Part shown: positions 8,777 to 16,899 of the stretch, piece after piece
Position numbering within the stretch: position 1 is the stretch's first letter
Layout of the letters: each line of letters begins with the position of its first letter
DNA from: Gimesia sp.
GTDB lineage: Bacteria; Planctomycetota; Planctomycetia; Planctomycetales; Planctomycetaceae
Length of the DNA stretch: 64,000 nucleotides
Assembly: GCA_002706765.1 (NCBI GenBank)
Contig: PAJV01000076.1
Location: forward strand, 540,073 to 604,072
Direction: 5' to 3'
The notes under the pieces: generated by a model
The model's input: only the letters and a program-made list of their open reading frames with translations
Databases searched by the model: none
Told to the model about the DNA's origin: nothing
Made by a program: the position numbers and the translations under genes

Positions 8777-10543
8777 ATGGTGGGGAATCAGTCAGTCCAA
8801 CAGACGACAGTCTTGACCTGGTTTACTGCACTCCTCTTTGCTGCATTGCTGGTACTGTGTGTGCCTATGTTTATTAGGATGCCGCTCGCTACTGATGTTG
8901 TTCTGTATGATCTTCAGGCAAAGACGGTGCTCAATGGTGGCACTTTATATAAAGATATATTCGAGACGAATCTGCCTGGCATCGTCTGGTTGCACATGCT
9001 GATCCGCCCGCTCATCGGAATGAGTTCCGATGCACTGCGTATTGTCGATTTATTGATCTTCAGTGGCAGTGCTCTACTGCTCATGTTCTGGAATCGCAGG
9101 AATCAGGCTTCCGTCACTGCCCTGCTCTGGATCGGTATCGCTCTGTTCGCATTTTATTTTTCGATCACCGAATGGTGTCACTTTCAGCGGGATACGATCA
9201 TCCTTTTCCCGGCTTTGACTGCGCTCTGGTTAAGGCGGAAGCAGGTTGATCGTCTGCTCGAGAGTCAACAGTCAGGAACCGGGATTTCACTGTCTGCTGT
9301 CTGGGGCTGGGCTTTTCTGGAAGGTTTGTGCTGGGCAACAGCTTTCTGGATTAAACCCTTCGTGGCGGTCCCTGCGCTGTGTGTCTGGTGCGGATCACTG
9401 TTCTTAATCAGGCAGCCACGCAAACTGCTGGTGGATTTTTCCGGTTTATTGCTGGGTGGATTAGTGCTCGGAGCAGTCGGCATCATCTGGATGTGGCAGA
9501 CAGGAGCCTGGAGCTGGTTTTACGATACCTTTACCAGGTGGAATCCAGAGTATGTTGAATCAAGAACAGCAGGCTGGAATTCATTGCGGTTTGCGCAGTT
9601 TCTATATCGGTTTTATCCCTGGTTTCTGTTGCACCTGGTTGCGGTGCCGTTGGCATTGTCCACACTCTGGACCTGCTGGAAAACTCGGAGACAAAGTCAA
9701 GCAATTCTGGCGATATCGCAACGGGATTCCCTGCTGTTATCGTTAATGTACCTGGGGTGGCTGTTTCAGTCGTATGCGTTCCAGCATCTGTTCGATTATG
9801 TACACTCACCCTCTCACCTGCTGGCGATCGGTGTGATCGGAGTTTATCTCAGCAATCGCATTCACCAGCAGTCTTTGAACTGGTATTGGAATACAGGGAT
9901 CGCTCTGTTTGTGTTCCTGGCGGTTCTCTCGTTTCCCAACTTCAGACCGGAGCGAATTCAACTCTGGCAGACCTGTGTATTCCATTCCAGCGATCTGCAG
10001 CTTAAGTCGAAACTGGCATTAATGGTTCAGGTCGACTGGGACGATCTGGCAGCGGTGAAATCGTTTCTGGAAACACAGCAGCTGAAAGACCATGAGTTGC
10101 ACTGCTATAACAGCACTCTGGTTTACCTTTATCCTGAACTGAATATAGAACCAGCAACCCGGTATGTCTTTTTTGATACGAGCCTGATTTTCTGTCCCAC
10201 GCATCGTGGAGAGCTCATGAAATCAGTTAACGAGAGTTCGCAGAAGTTCATTGTCACCGATCTGCTGGAGAGTGGTTTTGATCGGGAAACGGCTTTAGCC
10301 AGATCAGAGAATTCAAAGCAGATCACTCCCCCGGCCTATCCTGTCAGCCTCAAAGGGGCTTACCCCTGGTCGCAACCGGTTGTCTTTCGGGCAGGACGTT
10401 ACCTGGTACATCGGGTCAAACATCCGCTGGGGCGGTTTACCGGTAGTGGGTATCTTCCCACTGAAGAGCAGGTTCAGGCGTTTGCCCGACAACAGAAACT
10501 GCAGAAAGAGAAAAGTGACTCTGCTTCCCCGGTAGAAAACTGA
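8777..10543 (+). CDS. ArnT/PMT-like (GT39-type) polytopic membrane glycosyltransferase
   Basis: This 588-residue protein begins at ATG 8777 with GGAG five bases upstream. It has about ten membrane segments, and the first periplasmic loop follows helix 1. That loop carries the acidic signature expected of GT-C enzymes: TDVVLYDLQAKTVLNGGTLYKD, with FETNLPG next. This resembles the region around the catalytic Asp and substrate loops in ArnT/PMT proteins (typically DE near helix 1, then YxDxxxxxPP). The C-terminal ~150 residues form a soluble periplasmic domain. The family moves sugars from polyprenyl-phosphate donors to envelope acceptors. The neighbouring DPM1-like enzyme could supply such a donor. 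Acceptor and sugar are unknown. It converges with the 10551-12998 gene with only 7 bp between stops. Confidence 0.8.
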   Translation: MVGNQSVQQTTVLTWFTALLFAALLVLCVPMFIRMPLATDVVLYDLQAKTVLNGGTLYKDIFETNLPGIVWLHMLIRPLIGMSSDALRIVDLLIFSGSALLLMFWNRRNQASVTALLWIGIALFAFYFSITEWCHFQRDTIILFPALTALWLRRKQVDRLLESQQSGTGISLSAVWGWAFLEGLCWATAFWIKPFVAVPALCVWCGSLFLIRQPRKLLVDFSGLLLGGLVLGAVGIIWMWQTGAWSWFYDTFTRWNPEYVESRTAGWNSLRFAQFLYRFYPWFLLHLVAVPLALSTLWTCWKTRRQSQAILAISQRDSLLLSLMYLGWLFQSYAFQHLFDYVHSPSHLLAIGVIGVYLSNRIHQQSLNWYWNTGIALFVFLAVLSFPNFRPERIQLWQTCVFHSSDLQLKSKLALMVQVDWDDLAAVKSFLETQQLKDHELHCYNSTLVYLYPELNIEPATRYVFFDTSLIFCPTHRGELMKSVNESSQKFIVTDLLESGFDRETALARSENSKQITPPAYPVSLKGAYPWSQPVVFRAGRYLVHRVKHPLGRFTGSGYLPTEEQVQAFARQQKLQKEKSDSASPVEN

Positions 10544-10550
10544 TCTCATT

Positions 10551-12998
10551 TCAGGGATCAGGAGCAGGTGCAGCTGCCTGTCTGCCGCGTGGATTTCGAA
10601 AGGCGGTCAGCAGTTGAACCAGGAGAATGAGAAGTGCCGTTACGGAAATAATCCGTCCGAGTTGAAAGCCTGGTGGCAGGTAAGACAGCTCAAGCTGATG
10701 CTCGCCGGCAGGAAGTGGAATTGCTCTCAAGGAGCAGTCAGCCGGGAGGACGGGCAGATCCTGGTTGCCAATTCGCGCGGTCCAGCCAGGATAATAGATA
10801 TCTGAGAGCACCAGATAGCCGGGGGCAGACAGGCTGGCTTCGATTGTCAACTGATTGGGAGTTGCTTCCGTGATAGAAGCTGCTGTATAAGGCTGGCGTT
10901 TACCTCGCGGCAGGACATCCTGCTGCAGCAGCACCTGATTGCGGGGCTCGACGTTCGAAATCGCCGCCACGATTTTCTGGCTTGGTTGATTGGCATTAAA
11001 GGTTTTTGCATTTCCTGTGATGTAAGCTCTGGGGAGCGGATTCAGGTTTTCCAGAATCAGGTAGGGCAGCTGTTGAGATTGCTTGTTTCGCAGAGCGAAT
11101 TCCTCAGGAATGGTTCCCTGCTCGATAATTTTCCAGCCTTCGATTTCCGGTTTCTGATCAGTCTGCAGGATCACATATTTGATGCTCATCAGATCCAGCA
11201 GCGGCTTTTGTGCCGTCGTGAGATCTGGTGACTTGAAGCCCGCCATCATCGCGGCGGCATCCGGTTGCGGAAAGGCAGCTGCGGCCAGCAGTCCCAGTCG
11301 GACGAGCGGGACGGGCTCGTATCCCTGGATTTTCATGATCTGATGCTGCCAGGCTTCGCGGTCGCTGAGTAGCTTCTGGTTAACCAGCACACGATGTTCG
11401 CCCAGGTTTTCCTTGAGAAACGAAATCAGCCTGGTTTCGCCTCGGAACGTACTTTGAGGGACGGTACTCAGAATCTGATTTGAATGGATACTGAGTTCCC
11501 CGATGCAGATCAGGCTGAGCAAGAGTGTGCCTGCGATTGCTGTTTTGCGGGAAAAACTGGCGAGCAGGAGTGCCATCAAACCTGCCAGGATCGCGGCAAA
11601 CAGCCAGAACAGCTGCAATCTGAAAACCTGATCGGTTCCCATTCTGAATGTGACCTCGCCACGGGACTGCACGATCTGATAGCCAATCACCAGCAGCGAA
11701 ACAGCCAGGCAAAGGCCTGTGATCAGACGCCAGGTTTTCTTGCGTTGATTCTCTGAAAGCTGAATCAGGGTTTCACATCCAAAGCCGGCCAGCATGGAGA
11801 TGGCCAGGGAACAGAGCCAGAGCAGACGTGCGGGAATGCGAAACATGGAAAATCCCGGGATCAGTTTATAACAGAGCGTGTAAAACGGCAGATGGGGACC
11901 AAAGGCGAGCAGCAAGGCGGCCACGCCGATCAGAGTGAGGCGGATTACATTACGATCTTGACAGAAAACGCAGGTGCCCAGCAGAGCCAGCAGCAGCGGC
12001 AGGCAACCAAAGGAACAGATGGATTCCCAGTAATACAGACCGGGACCCTGGTATTGGTCAGGATGTCCCCACACAAAAGGGTCAATCAGCTGCAGTAAGC
12101 TGTATCCATTCAAACTCCCTTTATATAAGGCGGCCATATCGATCCCGCTGGAGCGAACCGCCTGCTTCGTGTAAATGAAAACAGGGATCAGATCAATGGC
12201 GACCAGTCCCGCCACAAACAGACTGACCAAAATCCAGTTTTTGAATCTGGCACCAGGAGTACTCATCCTTAATGAGCTCTCAGCAGCAACTTCCTGTTGA
12301 TGCTCAGGGCTGGCGGACGTCTGACGTTTCTGACGGTAACGATCCACCAGGCATTCTATCGCCAGGGAGATACTGAGGAATAACAGCAGATAATACAGTT
12401 CCTGGACATGCCCACAGAAAAACGAAAGCGAGATCAGAATTGCCAGGAAGGGAACCGCTTTTCGGCTGCCTTCCCGCAGGAGTTCATATCCATACAGGAT
12501 CCAGGGGAACCAGGCGATCTGTGTGACGGAGGTGAAATGACCTTCACCTGTTTTCGCTACAAAATAGGGAGCGGCCAGGAAAACAATCCCTGACAGCAGC
12601 GCACTGAAAAAACTCAGCCGGTACTTTCGTCCTAATACAAATGCTCCCAGTCCTGCCCACCAGTGGTGCAGGACCAGCGACCAGCTGATGGCATTGACGG
12701 CATTGGTAAAAAAGAACAGCCAGTTCCCCGGGTAAAACAGGGATGACTGCGGAGTTCCCAGCCAGGGCATGCCGAGGAGCGAGTACGGGTTCCAGTAGGG
12801 GAACTGCTGAAACTGCTCCCAGCAGATTTTCTGATAATTTTTAAAGGCAATGAATGCACTGGTCGTGTCATTATAGCCCTGGTTCTGGATGCCGACCAGT
12901 ACATCGGAGGGATGGCTCAGCAAGGGAAAAAAGCATGCGCCGGCAGCGACGAGTAAAATCAGTGCAGCGATCAGATTTTGAAACAGTCTGGATTTCAT
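10551..12998 (-). CDS. YfhO-family polytopic membrane protein
   Basis: This 815-residue protein has at least twelve membrane segments. The first extracytoplasmic loop reads GIQNQGYNDTTSAFIAFKNY and is followed by FPYWNPYSLLGMPWLGTPQ, the arrangement seen in YfhO/GT-C-like proteins. The C-terminal ~250 residues are soluble and beta-rich. They include YLVLSDIYYPGWTARI and LPAGEHQLELSYLPPGF, the standard YfhO end domain, followed by a last helix. YfhO of Bacillus is implicated in glycosylating lipoteichoic acid. Here the substrate is unknown, but the neighbourhood of GT2 and GT39-like genes fits envelope glycan transfer. A cytoplasmic loop near residues 225-250 is hydrophilic. No ribosome-binding site is evident before the ATG. 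Confidence 0.85.
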   Translation of the reverse strand: MKSRLFQNLIAALILLVAAGACFFPLLSHPSDVLVGIQNQGYNDTTSAFIAFKNYQKICWEQFQQFPYWNPYSLLGMPWLGTPQSSLFYPGNWLFFFTNAVNAISWSLVLHHWWAGLGAFVLGRKYRLSFFSALLSGIVFLAAPYFVAKTGEGHFTSVTQIAWFPWILYGYELLREGSRKAVPFLAILISLSFFCGHVQELYYLLLFLSISLAIECLVDRYRQKRQTSASPEHQQEVAAESSLRMSTPGARFKNWILVSLFVAGLVAIDLIPVFIYTKQAVRSSGIDMAALYKGSLNGYSLLQLIDPFVWGHPDQYQGPGLYYWESICSFGCLPLLLALLGTCVFCQDRNVIRLTLIGVAALLLAFGPHLPFYTLCYKLIPGFSMFRIPARLLWLCSLAISMLAGFGCETLIQLSENQRKKTWRLITGLCLAVSLLVIGYQIVQSRGEVTFRMGTDQVFRLQLFWLFAAILAGLMALLLASFSRKTAIAGTLLLSLICIGELSIHSNQILSTVPQSTFRGETRLISFLKENLGEHRVLVNQKLLSDREAWQHQIMKIQGYEPVPLVRLGLLAAAAFPQPDAAAMMAGFKSPDLTTAQKPLLDLMSIKYVILQTDQKPEIEGWKIIEQGTIPEEFALRNKQSQQLPYLILENLNPLPRAYITGNAKTFNANQPSQKIVAAISNVEPRNQVLLQQDVLPRGKRQPYTAASITEATPNQLTIEASLSAPGYLVLSDIYYPGWTARIGNQDLPVLPADCSLRAIPLPAGEHQLELSYLPPGFQLGRIISVTALLILLVQLLTAFRNPRGRQAAAPAPDP

Positions 12999-13225
12999 GC
13001 GTTACGTTTTGTCTTCACCAGAAGGGAAGACTCCAACAGAAAGTTAAGTGTTTTGTAAAGAATCTGATACACCCCAGGGTAAACCGTTTGCGGACAGCAA
13101 CATCTTCCGTAGCGGGAAGGTGATTCCAGGTCTCAGGTTCGGTCAGCAAGGATCAGTGGCTGATTGCTGCCAGCAGGCAATTCAAGAGCATAGATCATGC
13201 CAACCGGCGGATCCAAGGGCAGAAT

Positions 13226-13242
13226 TAACCGGAGTACGGTTA
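13226..13242 (-). terminator. Possible weak terminator of the nitrilase-family gene
   Basis: TAACCG-gagta-CGGTTA forms a 6 bp stem with a 5-base loop, 40 bp beyond the stop of the 13282-14130 gene. There is no T run, so an intrinsic terminator is only possible. A second imperfect hairpin lies at about 13159-13178. Confidence 0.3.
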
Positions 13243-13281
13243 CGACAAGGTGCTTTGTGGCAACTTACTGCTGAAGAGGCA

Positions 13282-14130
13282 TCAGTCCCGATTGGGAGGC
13301 TGCAAGCCGTGTGGTTCGATGATTTTACTGTACCACTCGGGACGCCGGTCTGCCAGGCGGTGAATCACATGCTTGTCTGGGACACGGTCGACCCGTTTGT
13401 TTCGCGCGCGGGCCGGATCGATGGTGGCGTAAAGGATTTCCGGATCGGTTCCCCGGGAGCAGGCTAATGTCTCCCCGGCGGTACCAGTGATGCGGCTCTT
13501 GCCGATAAACTCAAAGCCACGTTCCGATCCAATACGATTGACGGCGCAGTAGTAGATTCCGTTTTCCATGGATCGCGTGTTGATGGCATGCTCGGCGACA
13601 TGTTCCGCGCCGGCAGGCCAGTTGGTTGGCAGCACGATCAGATCTGCTCCCTCAATCGTCATGATGCGCGAAGATTCGGGAAAGGCACTGTCGTAGCAGA
13701 TATTGAGTCCAATATTGACTTCGGGATGCGCGTAGACAGCGAAATCGCGGTCACCGGGGAGCGCAAAGCGGTCGACTCCCAAGTAGGGCAGATGAATTTT
13801 GCGATAGCTGCCCAGAACTCCCTGGGGGGAAATCAGGACTGCCGCGTTGTAAACGCCCTGCTCTGCCTGTTCCAGCATCCCGACCACGACGGAATGATTC
13901 AGTTCACGACAGACTTCCTGTAATCTGTCGGTAGATGGACCCGGAATTGATTCCGCGTAAGGCAGGGCTTCTTCGAGACTGGCGAAGCAATAACCGGTCA
14001 ACGCACATTCGGGAAACACGGTGAGGCTGGCACCTGCCGCAGCAGTTTCTTTGATTTTCTCGATGATACGGGTGAGATTTCCCTCTTTGTCCATGAGAGA
14101 AACATCCATTTGAACGCCGGCAATTTTCAT
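13282..14130 (-). CDS. Nitrilase-superfamily carbon-nitrogen hydrolase
   Basis: This 282-residue enzyme has the full Glu-Lys-Cys triad of the superfamily: E41 in FPECALTGY, K111 in YRKIHLP and C145 in NICYDSAFPE. The family hydrolyses amides or carbamoyl compounds through a cysteine thioester. The length fits the omega-amidase/N-carbamoyl-putrescine-amidase/predicted-amidase branches and lacks the longer tail of true nitrilases. The start is supported by GAGGA about 9 bases upstream. A copy of the dispersed palindromic repeat lies just upstream (14150-14241). The substrate cannot be read from sequence, and nothing nearby indicates a pathway. Confidence 0.9.
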   Translation of the reverse strand: MKIAGVQMDVSLMDKEGNLTRIIEKIKETAAAGASLTVFPECALTGYCFASLEEALPYAESIPGPSTDRLQEVCRELNHSVVVGMLEQAEQGVYNAAVLISPQGVLGSYRKIHLPYLGVDRFALPGDRDFAVYAHPEVNIGLNICYDSAFPESSRIMTIEGADLIVLPTNWPAGAEHVAEHAINTRSMENGIYYCAVNRIGSERGFEFIGKSRITGTAGETLACSRGTDPEILYATIDPARARNKRVDRVPDKHVIHRLADRRPEWYSKIIEPHGLQPPNRD

Positions 14131-14149
14131 TGATTGCGGTCCTCAGACT

Positions 14150-14241
14150 GTGTCCAGTTTTACTGTAGCGTCTCCAAAGCTATTTGAGCCGAGTATAACA
14201 GATTGAGAGACGCTCTGGTTAAATGCGATTCGCCCTGGAAT
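14150..14241 (+). repeat. Dispersed palindromic repeat, copy A
   Basis: The left arm CTGTAGCGTCTC and right arm GAGAGACGCTCTGG are inverted complements around AGCGTCTC (14167-14174) and GAGACGCT (14207-14214), separated by about 32 bases. Conserved flanks are GTTTT before the left arm and GTTAAATG after the right arm. The centre (TTGAGCCGAGTATAACAGA) also matches copies B and C. It lies between two minus-strand genes, close to the nitrilase start. Confidence 0.85.
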
Positions 14242-14334
14242 TCTGGATGATGGAAGAACCCATTCCAGGCAGAATACTGATTATAGGAGCCAGCAACGCA
14301 GGTTTCCATTGTCTCTTATCAAAGTGCCACTGGA

Positions 14335-15054
14335 TCAGAGTCGTTCTGTTGTTCTGAAGGGAGACGCCTGCTGGACCGGGGCATCGATGTTTTCAACGGG
14401 TGCGGCCTGTTGCGGTGGAATCAGCACACCGGAATCCACGAGTGTGATATAGGTCATCGTCAGCAGAATCGCGTAGGCGACGGCGTTGCCAAACAGGCCG
14501 TTTCCGAACCATTTGATGGCACTGCCCGAGGATTTCTTCAGACGAATGGTGATTCCCCTGCGTTCCACGCTGTAAACTTCATCCAGCACCAGGTGCGACA
14601 GAAAGCCGAGTGAGATTCCGCCCGCCATCAGAAACTTGACGGCATAAGAATCGCTGAAATAGGCCAGGAAGACGGTTTCCCCGGTGATGATCAGAGCCGG
14701 TATACTGTGGAACATGCCACGATGAACGGCAAATTTACTGAGGATTGCAGCACCACCGTAGCGGACCGCGGCGTAGGTGACGACAGCCATCAGGATGGCG
14801 TTGTCCGGGTCGGCCCCTTTGTGAATCATACACCGCATGGCAACGAAGGAAGCAACTGCTGCGGTGAGGGAGAACAGTTCCCTGATGGGACGGCCTGTTT
14901 CGGAATCGAGGTCAGGCAGCATACCGCCCACCCAGGTCAATACGCCAGCCAGAATTCCCTGCGTGGGCGTGAATCCCATGAACAGGCTGGCAATCGTTCC
15001 GTATCCGATTCCCAGTAAACCACTGACGCTGATATGTTCCTTATAACCGGCCAT
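14335..15054 (-). CDS. YdjM/DUF457-like membrane-bound metal-dependent hydrolase
   Basis: This 239-residue integral membrane protein has the signature of the YdjM/LexA-regulated hydrolase family. An N-terminal histidine sits in YKEHISVSG. The acidic motif GGMLPDLDSETGRP follows helix 2, then HRGMFHSIPAL, and a final H in SHLVLDEVYS. These His/Asp residues are thought to bind metal, and four to six helices separate them. The family is annotated as predicted hydrolases; the substrate is unknown, with phospholipids sometimes suggested. The start is supported by AGGGA about 9 bases upstream. The C-terminal 40 residues are Pro/Gln-rich and probably flexible. Repeat copies lie on both sides of the gene. 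Confidence 0.85.
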   Translation of the reverse strand: MAGYKEHISVSGLLGIGYGTIASLFMGFTPTQGILAGVLTWVGGMLPDLDSETGRPIRELFSLTAAVASFVAMRCMIHKGADPDNAILMAVVTYAAVRYGGAAILSKFAVHRGMFHSIPALIITGETVFLAYFSDSYAVKFLMAGGISLGFLSHLVLDEVYSVERRGITIRLKKSSGSAIKWFGNGLFGNAVAYAILLTMTYITLVDSGVLIPPQQAAPVENIDAPVQQASPFRTTERL

Positions 15055-15174
15055 CCTGTTCTTCCCTGAAGCTTACGGTTTCATTCCGGAGTCGTTGAAG
15101 CTAAGTCCTTGCAGGGGCAATCTTAGCAGACCGGGGGGGAATCGATCAATGGGAGTTCAAATCACTGGATTTGA

Positions 15175-15262
15175 CTGTGTTCCGTTTTGCTGTAGCGTCT
15201 CCCGGTTCATTGAGGACGAGTATATCAGAATGAGAGACGCACTGGTTAAATGTGACGCGATC
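15175..15262 (+). repeat. Dispersed palindromic repeat, copy B
   Basis: The arms CTGTAGCGTCTC (containing AGCGTCTC, 15194-15201) and GAGAGACGCACTGG (15232-15245) flank a centre TTGAGGACGAGTATATCAGA. GTTTT precedes and GTTAAATG follows, as in copy A. It is upstream of the YdjM-like gene and about 190 bp from copy C in the same orientation. Confidence 0.85.
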
Positions 15263-15370
15263 TGGAAGCAGAAATCAGCTTCCGGACCCTGATCTGGTTC
15301 AGACTGTTCATCTGCGAGCAGTCTGGTGAGATCGCGTAGAATCGGATGGGCTGTGCTTCCTCTGGACAGT

Positions 15371-15447
15371 GTGCCGTTTTTCTGTAGTGCCTCTGAGGAC
15401 ATGGGTGCCGAGTATCATAGTTTGAGAGACGCTACTGTTAAAAAAGT
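15371..15447 (+). repeat. Dispersed palindromic repeat, copy C
   Basis: The left arm is CTGTAGTGCCTC, with two changes against copies A and B. The centre holds GTGCCGAGTATCATAG and the right arm is GAGAGACGCTACTG (15424-15437) followed by TTAAA. The two arms are therefore no longer perfectly complementary. Copies B and C share orientation and may be a local duplication. Confidence 0.75.
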
Positions 15448-15578
15448 CCTTCGTTCTCGTGGGAAGTGCCGTTCGCTATCGGTCAAGCCGCCTGATGGCA
15501 TCCGCTGGACAAAGATTGTTTAACTACAGATCGCTTTTTTTCAGGATGAATTTTGATGACCGTTTTTATCAGCTTCCG

Positions 15579-15905
15579 TGATGGGGGACTATTTTGTGGA
15601 GGGGCGCGAGTGAGTCAAGAGGATCTGAATAAATTCGGGTGGCGAACCGGGTTGACCGAGGGCCGATCTGGTGTGATGCCGGGGCGGTGCTGTGGCGAAG
15701 GCCTGCGATGTGCGGCGACCCGCAGGATCACATTACGAATGAGTAAAGTTTCGAGCAGTGCAAATCTGGAAAATAAGGGCTGTTTTATAGTGAAGAACAC
15801 GAACGACTGGTCCGTGTTTCAGTGCACTGTAAACTGGACACGCGCGCGACTCAGTTTGATGCATATCCTCTTTCGAGGCGCGGCGGGGTCAAGTCCAATT
15901 TTTTC
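15579..15905 (+). repeat. Large dispersed repeat (~320 bp), copy 1
   Basis: This segment aligns along its length with the complementary strand of 63310-63628. It shares exact runs such as GTGCACTGTAAACTGG, CACGCGCGCGACTCA and GGCGACCCGCAGG. A plus-strand frame is open across it and continues antisense through the phosphatase gene to 16764. However, differences between the two copies are not concentrated at third codon positions, so protein selection is not apparent. It is best described as a non-coding or mobile-derived repeat. No terminal inverted repeats or target duplication were identified. Confidence 0.75.
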
Positions 15906-16020
15906 AGTCTATGTTGCTGAATTCCTGAAAGGGAGGCATCGCAGGTTGATACGCTCCGAAACTGCACAAAGCACGAAATTCGTACTCGTTTCGATACAGA
16001 ACAGAGTCGGAGCGGGTCGC

Positions 16021-16824
16021 TTACCGGGCGATGATCTGCAGCACTTCGTCTTTCAACGCGTCGTTGACTGCCAGGCCATTTCCCGAATAGATGGACGGTT
16101 TACCGTCGAAGTCGATCCAGTGCCCGCCGGCTTCTTCCAGGATGGGGAGCAGAGCGGCTGCATCCCAGGGGCTGAGGGTCGGGTCGACCATGACTTCGGC
16201 GCGACCGGTGGCGACCAGCATGTGACCGTAGCAGTCTCCCCAGCCTCGGGCGAGGTAGGAGTTGCGGCAGAAATGCTCGTACGCTTTCTGTTTGCCAATC
16301 GTTTCCCAGCGGGTCATGGTGGTGGTGCAGAAGACGGCGTCCGCAAGTTGAGATTTGTCAGAGACCCTCGCGCGACGCGGTTCCTGGTCGCGAATTTTCC
16401 ACCAGGCGCCTTCTCCCTTGATGGCGTAAACCACTTCGTTCAACGCCGGGAACCGGCAGACACCCAGCACCAGTTTGCCGTTTTCTTCCAGTCCCATGAG
16501 TGTGCCAAACAGGGGGACACCCTGTGTGAACGGCTTGGTGCCATCAATGGGATCAAGAATCCATTTGAACTCGTTGGTACCTTCGACGGGTGGCAGTTCT
16601 TCTCCCAGGATACTGTCTTCAGGAAAGGCGAGCGTGATTTCTTTCCGCAGCAATTCTTCAGCACCACGATCGGCAATCGTTACCGGAGAGTCATCAGATT
16701 TTCGATCGACCTTGAGATCAGGAGACTGGTAATGCTGCATGATCAGCTCACTGGCTTTCTCTGATGCCGTTAAAGCCAGTTCCAGACGTGCTTTTAATTC
16801 AAATTTCTCAGAATGTGTATTCAT
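16021..16824 (-). CDS. hisN: Inositol-monophosphatase-family phosphatase, HisN-like
   Basis: This 267-residue enzyme carries the complete Mg-dependent Li-sensitive phosphatase signature: GEE at residues 74-76, DPIDGTKPF with metal ligands D91 and D94, and PWDAAAL with D221. The segment RGWGDCYGHMLVATGRAEVM is typical of the histidinol-phosphatase (HisN) branch, where Asp and aromatic residues contact the substrate. HisN converts L-histidinol phosphate to histidinol. The alternatives are inositol-1-phosphatase, PAP phosphatase or fructose-bisphosphatase-like activity, which share all catalytic residues. It lies 75 bp downstream of the larA-like gene on the same strand. No histidine-biosynthesis gene is adjacent, so the substrate assignment rests on the motif alone. 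Confidence 0.82.
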   Translation of the reverse strand: MNTHSEKFELKARLELALTASEKASELIMQHYQSPDLKVDRKSDDSPVTIADRGAEELLRKEITLAFPEDSILGEELPPVEGTNEFKWILDPIDGTKPFTQGVPLFGTLMGLEENGKLVLGVCRFPALNEVVYAIKGEGAWWKIRDQEPRRARVSDKSQLADAVFCTTTMTRWETIGKQKAYEHFCRNSYLARGWGDCYGHMLVATGRAEVMVDPTLSPWDAAALLPILEEAGGHWIDFDGKPSIYSGNGLAVNDALKDEVLQIIAR

Positions 16825-16899
16825 GGTTTTGTTTCGAATATTTCTTGAATGTTGATGGTTGTCGATCGAATGAAAGTTTGCTTCTTTAAGCTGACAAGG

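Noticed and set aside
15553-16764. Long plus-strand open frame through repeat copy 1 into the phosphatase
   Set aside because: Its second half is antisense to a well-supported inositol-monophosphatase gene and its first half is repeat with non-synonymous-type divergence; no ribosome-binding site.
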